Below the pieces are notes generated by a model. That model was given only the letters and a program-made list of their open reading frames with translations. It was not told the DNA's origin and made no database searches. A stretch of DNA of 11,159 nucleotides from Synergistaceae bacterium UBA5560 (GTDB taxonomy: Bacteria; Synergistota; Synergistia; Synergistales; Aminiphilaceae): positions 1-11,159 of the forward strand of contig DIMS01000045.1 in NCBI GenBank assembly GCA_002425685.1, given 5' to 3'. A program made the position numbers and the translations under genes. This document shows positions 6,337 through 11,159 of this stretch, piece by piece. The first letter of the stretch is position 1; each line of letters opens with the position of its first letter.

Positions 6337-7326
6337 CTAGAATCCCTGCTCTTTGTAGTAGCGCTCCGCACCGGGGTGGAAGGGAAACTCGATCTTTTCC
6401 GAGGCCGTTTTGAGCTCCAGCGCTTCGAGGGCCTTCACGGCCGCCGCCATCTCGTCCCGGTGCTCGAAGAGAAGTTTCGTCATGGTGTAGACCGTTTCCT
6501 CGGGAAGATCCACCCGTGCGACCATGGAGGTCATGGCTCCCACGGTGGGAATATCCGTCGTGGCGCTCTTGTAGCTTCCCTTGGGGATGATGTACGCCTG
6601 GGTGCCGAAGCGATCCCACATCTTCTTCAGGATCTCGTTTTCGAAAGGAAGAAGCACCACGTCGATCCGGCTCTCCAGATCCATGATAGCACTCAGTGGA
6701 AGCCCGGAGGAGACCACGTAGGCATCCACGTGGCCGTCGGCCATCTGGTTGACACCGTCCGCATAGGAGCTGTAGTTCACCTGTCCGCCCCAGGCGGCGA
6801 ACTCCGCCTCGGTAACACCATAGGCGTCCATGATCTGCCGCACCAGAAATTCCGTGATGTTTCCCCGGGCGAGCGTGGCGTAGCGGAAGGGAAGCTTCTT
6901 GTTGAAGAGATCACCCACGGTGGTGATGCCGTTCTTGTCGGCGAAGTCCTTGCGGAGCACGAAATAGACATACTGGGGATAGAGATGGGCCAGCAGGCGA
7001 ACGTTCTCGAGACTCTGTCCCTTGAACGGCCCCTCGGGATCGGCGGACATGCCCGGATAGAGCACGGTGAAGGCCACGTCCACCTTCCCCTGGCTCATGT
7101 TGACCAGGTTCGAAATGGACCCCCCCGTGGTGACCGACACGGGAATGCCGTTCTTGCCGAACTCCTCACCCATGACGCCCCCCATGGCGTTCCAGATGCC
7201 CCCCGACGCGGCCGTGGCGAAACGGAGCGGTGCGTCCGCACACGCCATCGACGCACTCAGGAGCGACACCATCAGAGCCACCGCACAACAAAGATTCCGA
7301 CGCATTCCCGTTCTTCTTCCGATCAC
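6337..7326 (-). CDS. TAXI-family TRAP transporter solute-binding protein (without an adjacent permease)
   Basis: A periplasmic binding protein, 329 residues from the chosen GTG, normal for the family, which captures a small organic acid or amino acid such as glutamate for a TRAP permease. GTG at 7326-7324 has GGAGGG 6 nt upstream (7333-7338); the next in-frame ATG (7305) has only a weak site. The signal peptide is basic (GRRTGMRRN) with a short hydrophobic core and a probable cleavage after ACA (about residue 30). The mature part shows the family start LRFATAASGGIWNAMGG, the TTGGSISNLVNMSQGKVDVAF segment in the ligand cleft, and FHPGAERYYKE at the C-terminus. It is clearly paralogous to the plus-strand TAXI gene, with matching blocks such as YFVLRKDFADKNGI. 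It lies divergent to the complete transporter and upstream of the kinase, separated from it by a hairpin and the kinase's own promoter. Possible jobs are an extra binding protein for the shared permease or a ligand carrier; the sequence does not decide. Confidence 0.9.
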   Translation of the reverse strand: MIGRRTGMRRNLCCAVALMVSLLSASMACADAPLRFATAASGGIWNAMGGVMGEEFGKNGIPVSVTTGGSISNLVNMSQGKVDVAFTVLYPGMSADPEGPFKGQSLENVRLLAHLYPQYVYFVLRKDFADKNGITTVGDLFNKKLPFRYATLARGNITEFLVRQIMDAYGVTEAEFAAWGGQVNYSSYADGVNQMADGHVDAYVVSSGLPLSAIMDLESRIDVVLLPFENEILKKMWDRFGTQAYIIPKGSYKSATTDIPTVGAMTSMVARVDLPEETVYTMTKLLFEHRDEMAAAVKALEALELKTASEKIEFPFHPGAERYYKEQGF

Positions 7327-7443
7327 ATGAAGCCCTCCCTTCGTTTTTCCCCTCCGCATCGCCCGAACCACCCGGACGCTGCACGATGTCTTCAGAGGAG
7401 AAACCACTCCCTCACTCGATGGAACAGGTTGTTAACAGAAATC

Positions 7444-7471
7444 ATTATACCCACCTCACCACCGTGAGCAA
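7444..7471 (-). promoter_or_regulatory. Promoter of the minus-strand TAXI gene
   Basis: On the minus strand TTGCTC (7466-7471), 16 nt, then a perfect TATAAT (7444-7449). The expected start is near 7437, giving a leader of about 110 nt. The dyad CTCAC-N4-GTGAG (7455-7468) fills the spacer and overlaps the -35, a typical repressor position. Confidence 0.7.
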
Positions 7472-7472
7472 G

Positions 7473-7488
7473 ATGCAAGACGAATGCA
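7473..7488 (-). repeat. Direct repeat with 11-bp period beside the TAXI promoter
   Basis: TGCAT occurs twice on the minus strand (7473-7477 and 7484-7488), 11 bp apart, immediately upstream of the -35. One helical turn of spacing suits a tandem-binding regulator of the OmpR class, but the half-site differs from the 7-4-7 boxes elsewhere in the window. Confidence 0.3.
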
Positions 7489-7571
7489 TCATTTTTGCCG
7501 TGCCCCCATGATCATCGGCGACAGGGTCGGGTTTTCCCGGGACGCACGTTCCCGGGAGCAACGCCGCACGT

Positions 7572-7647
7572 CGGACGGATTTTTTGGAACGGTTCTTTTC
7601 TCCACGCGACGCTCCCGAGGACAAAACGTCACAAAACGGAGGCCGTT
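7572..7647. repeat. Dispersed intergenic block, copy B
   Basis: This aligns with 6140-6212. The positions of the kinase -10 are replaced by TCGCGT and the -35 spacing grows to 19 nt, so the promoter seems lost in this copy. The flanking parts, including TGGAACG and TCTCCAC, are kept. Confidence 0.6.
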
Positions 7648-7683
7648 GTGGAAATTTTGTAAGATTTTTGTTTCGAAAATTCT

Positions 7684-7725
7684 TTCTGGATCACCTTGGT
7701 ATTCCAGAAGGAACTGTGGTACAAT
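7684..7725 (+). promoter_or_regulatory. Possible distal promoter of the TRAP operon with overlapping inverted repeat
   Basis: TTGGTA (7696-7701), an 18-nt spacer and TACAAT (7720-7725) form a fair promoter, preceded by an AT-rich stretch. TTCTGGA (7684-7690) and TCCAGAA (7703-7709) are a perfect 7-bp inverted repeat with a 12-nt gap that straddles the -35. The leader would be about 220 nt. Confidence 0.4.
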
Positions 7726-7870
7726 TTCTCCGTTGTTTCGGTTTTTCCCTTTTTCTGCGATGAAAAACACCGCTATTCCACTTTTTCTTCCGACACAGCT
7801 CCATCGCCAGATATCGAGGAGATCCGTCTCGTCTTTTCATCGCCCTGGCTTTGTCGTTTTTCTGCACTTC

Positions 7871-7899
7871 TTGACCATAAAAACATTCTTTCGTACTAT
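7871..7899 (+). promoter_or_regulatory. Proximal promoter of the TRAP operon
   Basis: TTGACC (7871-7876), exactly 17 nt, then TACTAT (7894-7899): five of six matches to each sigma70 hexamer. Transcription would start near 7906, about 45 nt before the TAXI start codon. Confidence 0.65.
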
Positions 7900-7950
7900 G
7901 CATACCGTCATCCCTACGGCATCTCACATCCGAAAGGAGGAGTCGGCATC

Positions 7951-8937
7951 ATGAGAAAGTTTCTGGTAGCGGCACTTGCGGTCATTCTTGTTCTCGGCAC
8001 GCTCGGCGTTGGGTTCGCGGCGAAGGAGGGGTGGCCCGATCAGCTCCGGTTCATGGCGGGACCTCCCGGCGGCAACTGGTTCGCCATGGGCGGGGCCATG
8101 GCAGACCTGTGGAGCAGAGAAGTGGTTCAGACCACCAGCAGCACCGGCGGCGGCGTGGCGAACATCGTGAACGTGAACGCCACAAAGGCGGACATGGGGC
8201 TCTCCGTGACCTCCATGATGGGCGCGGCGGCAAAGGGAGAGGATCCCTACAAAGAGGTCCTCGGCAACGCGGGGCTCTTCGCGAATCTCTACCGGCAGTA
8301 CACGTACTTCATCATGCGCAAGGACTATGCGGAAAAAAACGGCATCAAGACGCTGGGCGACGTCATGGAGAAGAAGCTCCCCATCCGCTTCGCCACTCTG
8401 AAGCCCGGCACGGCCTCGGAGTTCGTCATCAAATCCATTCTCCAGAAGGGATACGGCGTCTCCTGGGAGGACATCAAGAAGTGGGGCGGCTCCGTGGAGT
8501 TCAGCAACTACGATGACGGCGGCAACCTCCTCGCCGACAACCACCTGGACTGCTTCGCCTTCGCCGTGGGGCGAGCCGCGTCGGTGGTCATGAAGATCGA
8601 GAGCCAGACAGAGGTGGTGCTCCTTCCCGTGGACGAATCGGCCCGGAAGGCCATGGCGGACGCCTACGGCACCACCACCTTCGACATCGAGCCCGGCATC
8701 TACAAGAGCGTCACCGAACCCGTTTCCGTCGTGGGAGACTACACCTGCATCGTCATCCGCCAGGACCTCCCGGAGGACCTCGTCTACGAGCTGGCGAAGT
8801 CTCTCTGGGGCGGAAAGGCCACGATCGCCTCGGCCATCAAAGACCTGGAGGAGCTGGATCCTAAAGAGGCCATTTCCACTGGCGTCCCCGCCCATCCCGG
8901 CGCGGTGAAGTTCTGGAAGGAAGCTGCGGGCAACTAG
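7951..8937 (+). CDS. TAXI-family TRAP transporter solute-binding protein
   Basis: The periplasmic binding component of the transporter encoded next, 328 residues, usual for the family. The ATG at 7951 has a strong AAGGAGG (7934-7940) 10 nt upstream. The signal peptide MRKFLVAALAVILVLGTLGVG is classic, with cleavage near residues 23-24 (GFAA). The mature protein starts LRFMAGPPGGNWFAMGG, followed by the TSSTGGGVANIVNVNATKAD segment, YTYFIMRKDYAEKNGI, WGGSVEFSNYDDG, and ends VPAHPGAVKFWKEAAGN; these blocks line up with the divergent paralogue and with TAXI proteins in general. The ligand is unknown; family members bind glutamate, glutamine or other small carboxylates. The permease follows after 239 nt holding a long inverted repeat, probably so that the binding protein is made in excess. 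Confidence 0.95.
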   Translation: MRKFLVAALAVILVLGTLGVGFAAKEGWPDQLRFMAGPPGGNWFAMGGAMADLWSREVVQTTSSTGGGVANIVNVNATKADMGLSVTSMMGAAAKGEDPYKEVLGNAGLFANLYRQYTYFIMRKDYAEKNGIKTLGDVMEKKLPIRFATLKPGTASEFVIKSILQKGYGVSWEDIKKWGGSVEFSNYDDGGNLLADNHLDCFAFAVGRAASVVMKIESQTEVVLLPVDESARKAMADAYGTTTFDIEPGIYKSVTEPVSVVGDYTCIVIRQDLPEDLVYELAKSLWGGKATIASAIKDLEELDPKEAISTGVPAHPGAVKFWKEAAGN

Positions 8938-8960
8938 GGCATCGGGCACCGGGCCAGAAA

Positions 8961-9082
8961 GAGACGAACAGGGCGGGAGAAATTCCCGCAGATGTTCCGG
9001 GAGTTTCGAAGGCACCGCCCTTCCGGGCGGAGGAGTGGCGTCGGGCGGGCGGCCTCGAAGGGCATCCCGCCCTGTTCATCTT
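8961..9082 (+). repeat. Long-range inverted repeat with inner hairpin between binding protein and permease
   Basis: Two arms (8966-8978 and 9065-9077) are perfect 13-bp inverted complements and extend to 18 pairs with one mismatch and one G-U pair (8961-8978 with 9065-9082). They enclose a 6-bp hairpin, CCGCCC-TTCC-GGGCGG (9015-9030). A competing short hairpin (8973-8978 with 8984-8989) uses part of the left arm. No U-tract follows. It probably stabilises the upstream message or partly stops transcription. Confidence 0.55.
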
Positions 9083-9176
9083 CCGATCCGGTTTCCATTC
9101 CACGAGCGGGATCTCCCGCACCCGCGGAACAACCTCACCAAAACGGGTGACAGAAAGACAAGGAGGACTCGGCCAC

Positions 9177-11060
9177 ATGCGGGAACTTACGGGCAGGACC
9201 AAGCAGTTCATCTACATCTATGTGATTCTCATGGGATGCTTCCATCTCTACACGGCCATCTTCGGCTCCTACGAGGCCTATCTCCAGCGGGCGATCCACC
9301 TCTCCTGGGTGCTGCCCCTCGGCTTTCTTCTCTATCCGGCCACGAAATCCGCTCCCAAGGACAGCATTCCCCTCTACGACTGGTTCCTGGCGATCCTCGC
9401 CGCCGTTCCGGGGCTGTACGTCATGCATAACTACAGCAACATCGCCATGCGCATCGTCCAGGTGGACCCGGTGACGACGGTGCAGATCGCCCTGGCTTTC
9501 CTCCTCACGGTGCTTCTCCTGGAGGGAACACGGCGGGTGGTGGGCTTTCCCCTGGCGCTCATCGCGGCGTTCTTCGCGGGATACATGTACTTCGGCCACC
9601 TGCTGCCGGGAATCATGAAGGGACTTTCCTTCACCATCCCCGAGGTGGCGGAGCAGCTCTTTCTCACCGACGAGGGCATCTACGCCATTCCCCTCGGCGT
9701 CTCCGCCACCTTCGTCATGGTCTTCCTCATCTTCGGCGGTTTTCTCGAAAAAAGCGGCATCGGGGCCTACTTCATGGAGTTCGCCCAGGCCTTCGCGGGC
9801 ACCACGCCGGGCGGCCCCGCGAAGATCGCCGTGGTGAGCTCCTGTCTCTTCGGCTCCATCTCGGGCTCCGCCGTGGCGAACGTCTACGGCACGGGGACCT
9901 TTACGATCCCCCTGATGAAACGCCTGGGGTACGCCCCCTACTTCGCGGGGGCCGTGGAGGCCGTGGCGAGTTCGGGGGGACAGATCATGCCGCCCATCAT
10001 GGGAGCCGGAGCCTTCATCATGGCCTCCCTCCTGGGCATCCAGTACGGCAGGATCGTCATCGCCGCCATCGTGCCCGCGCTGCTGTACTACGCGGCGGTG
10101 TTTCTCATGGTGCACCTCCGGGCCCTCAAGCGGGGACTCAAGGGACTTTCACCGGAGGAACTCCCTTCCAGGCGAGGCGTGGTGAAACGCCTCTACAACC
10201 TGATTCCCATCGTGGGGCTCGTGTGGATGCTCATGACGGGGTACTCGCCCATGCTCTCGGCGGTGCTCGGCATCGGCATGGCCTGGCTCGTCTCCCTTCC
10301 GAGCAGGGAGCACCGCATGGGGCCGAAGGCGATCCTCGACGCCATCTACTCCGGAGCGAAGAACATTCCCGTGGTGGGCATCGCCTGCGCCTCCGCGGGC
10401 ATCATCGTGGGCTCCGTGGCACTCACGGGCTTCGGCTTCAAATTCGTGGGGTTCATCTTCTCCTTCGCGGGAAACATTCCATTCCTGGCGCTGCTCCTCA
10501 TCATGCTCATCTCCCTCATCCTCGGCATGGGGCTCCCCACCACGGGGGCCTACATTCTCGCGGCAGCCCTGGGCGTTCCCGCGCTGGTGAAGATGGGATT
10601 CCTCCCCCTGAGCGCCCACATGTTCGTCTTCTACTTCGCCATCGTCTCGGCCATCACGCCCCCCGTGGCGCTCGCGGCCTACGCGGCCAGCTCCATCGCC
10701 GGGGCGAGCCCGAACCAGACGGGTTTCCAGGCCATGCGCCTGGGCATTCTGGCTTTCATCGTTCCCTTCGCCTTCTGCTACGACCCGTCGCTGCTCCTGC
10801 AGGGAACGGCCCTGCAGAACCTCGCCGCCGTGGCGGGAGGAACCACCGCGGCCCTTGCCCTGGGCTTCGCCATGGAGGGCTATCTGGCGGGACTGCTCTC
10901 CCTGTGGCAGCGAGGGATGTTTCTCCTCGCGGGACTGGCCTGCCTCACGCCTTTGTACACCCTCAGAGGAGCGGGCATCGCCCTGACCATCGCGGGCATG
11001 GTGCTCTTCTGGGGAAAGGGCCCGAAGCAAACACCCCGGACACCCGCACAAGCGGCGTAA
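9177..11060 (+). CDS. TRAP transporter permease, fused small and large membrane subunits (DctQM type, TAXI-associated)
   Basis: An inner-membrane protein of 627 residues that imports the ligand handed over by the TAXI binding protein, driven by an ion gradient (Na+ in characterised TRAP systems). The N-terminal part (about 1-165) has four to five helices and corresponds to the small DctQ subunit; the rest (about 170-600) is the DctM domain. Signature stretches are SGSAVANVYGTGTFTIPLMK (about 229-248), SGGQIMPPIMGAGAFIMA, GMGLPTTGAYI (450-460) and AITPPVALAAYAASSIAGA. The ATG at 9177 has AGGAGG (9161-9166) 10 nt upstream; an in-frame GTG at 9147 would add ten residues but lies before that site. 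A polar C-terminal tail ends the protein. No other transporter gene separates it from the binding protein gene. Confidence 0.95.
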   Translation: MRELTGRTKQFIYIYVILMGCFHLYTAIFGSYEAYLQRAIHLSWVLPLGFLLYPATKSAPKDSIPLYDWFLAILAAVPGLYVMHNYSNIAMRIVQVDPVTTVQIALAFLLTVLLLEGTRRVVGFPLALIAAFFAGYMYFGHLLPGIMKGLSFTIPEVAEQLFLTDEGIYAIPLGVSATFVMVFLIFGGFLEKSGIGAYFMEFAQAFAGTTPGGPAKIAVVSSCLFGSISGSAVANVYGTGTFTIPLMKRLGYAPYFAGAVEAVASSGGQIMPPIMGAGAFIMASLLGIQYGRIVIAAIVPALLYYAAVFLMVHLRALKRGLKGLSPEELPSRRGVVKRLYNLIPIVGLVWMLMTGYSPMLSAVLGIGMAWLVSLPSREHRMGPKAILDAIYSGAKNIPVVGIACASAGIIVGSVALTGFGFKFVGFIFSFAGNIPFLALLLIMLISLILGMGLPTTGAYILAAALGVPALVKMGFLPLSAHMFVFYFAIVSAITPPVALAAYAASSIAGASPNQTGFQAMRLGILAFIVPFAFCYDPSLLLQGTALQNLAAVAGGTTAALALGFAMEGYLAGLLSLWQRGMFLLAGLACLTPLYTLRGAGIALTIAGMVLFWGKGPKQTPRTPAQAA

Positions 11061-11151
11061 CCCGAAGGAAACCGACACAGCGCAAACGTGACACGGACAC
11101 GAACCTCACTCCGGCCCGACCGGCGACACGGAGAAAGGCGCGAGAGGCCGC

Positions 11152-11159
11152 ATGTTGCG
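11152..11159 (+). CDS. Possible start of a further downstream gene (only three codons begun)
   Basis: After the permease stop (11060) there is no clear terminator in 99 nt. The last bases offer ATG (11152-11154) preceded by the purine-rich stretches GGAGAAAGG (11130-11138) and GAGAGG (11142-11147). The frame reads M-L before the window ends. A further operon gene is possible but cannot be judged from this. Confidence 0.2.

Larger units (their letters stand above)
7327..7950. other. 624-nt control region between the two divergent TAXI genes
   Basis: No gene is supported here. It contains, left to right: a promoter facing left (7444-7471) with a dyad in its spacer; an 11-bp-period direct repeat (7473-7488); a hairpin of two TCCCGGGA copies (7535-7542, 7550-7557); copy B of a dispersed block (7572-7647); an AT-rich tract (about 7650-7690); a 7-bp inverted repeat (7684-7709) on a possible distal right-facing promoter (7696-7725); and a strong proximal right-facing promoter (7871-7899). 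An open frame runs from 7696 into the right-hand gene, but the real start at 7951 has its own ribosome site and signal peptide. Confidence 0.6.

Noticed and set aside
5931..6371. N-terminal extension of the kinase to 6371
   Set aside because: It would run through a 14-bp terminator-like hairpin and the kinase promoter and end beyond the neighbouring gene's stop; the sequence is not domain-like.
7297..7326. Twin-arginine (Tat) signal in the minus-strand TAXI leader
   Set aside because: RR pairs occur, but the following residues (TGM, NLC) do not fit the S/T-R-R-x-F-L-K pattern; an ordinary Sec signal is more likely.
7535..7557. Hairpin of two TCCCGGGA copies considered as a terminator
   Set aside because: No gene ends nearby and no U-tract follows in either direction; each half is also self-complementary, so the pattern may be incidental.
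7696..7950. N-terminal extension of the plus-strand TAXI protein
   Set aside because: The extension overlaps both promoters, and a clear ribosome site plus a typical signal peptide begin at 7951.

Overview
The window is GC-rich bacterial DNA. Its genes have strong Shine-Dalgarno sites and sigma70-like promoters. A TAXI-type TRAP transporter with a fused DctQM membrane protein, next to chemotaxis and two-component genes, would fit an anaerobic amino- or organic-acid user such as a member of the Synergistota. That assignment is an inference from gene content, not a database match. No rRNA, tRNA, CRISPR array or insertion sequence is visible.

Layout. The left two thirds is read on the minus strand: a methyl-accepting chemotaxis protein gene that leaves the window at its 3' end (1-1246), an MFS efflux-type transporter (1794-3041), an OmpR/PhoB-family response regulator (3199-3936), a soluble PAS-PAS histidine kinase (4152 to about 5930) and a TAXI solute-binding protein (6337-7326). 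The right third is read on the plus strand: a second TAXI solute-binding protein (7951-8937) and the fused TRAP permease (9177-11060). The two TAXI genes are divergent paralogues facing away from a 624-nt control region.

How the genes fit together. The plus-strand pair is a complete Na+- or H+-coupled TRAP uptake system. The minus-strand TAXI protein has no permease of its own here and may share that one. The kinase and response regulator probably form one two-component pair, but a 17-bp hairpin spans the kinase stop codon and separates them, and the regulator has its own upstream region. The same 7-4-7 direct repeat, of the type bound by OmpR/PhoB-family regulators, lies upstream of both the regulator and the chemoreceptor gene, 22 nt from a -10-like hexamer in each case. 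This suggests autoregulation and control of the chemoreceptor by this pair.

Most notable points. (1) The chemoreceptor reading frame is broken by a 65-bp insertion bounded by a perfect 31-bp direct repeat; removing one unit restores the frame exactly. (2) The shared 7-4-7 box. (3) A roughly 75-bp intergenic block occurs twice, once as the promoter region of the kinase and once, degenerated, in the TAXI control region. (4) Several dyads and direct repeats sit on or beside promoters. No wholly new gene system was recognised; the unusual content is regulatory architecture and the interrupted receptor.
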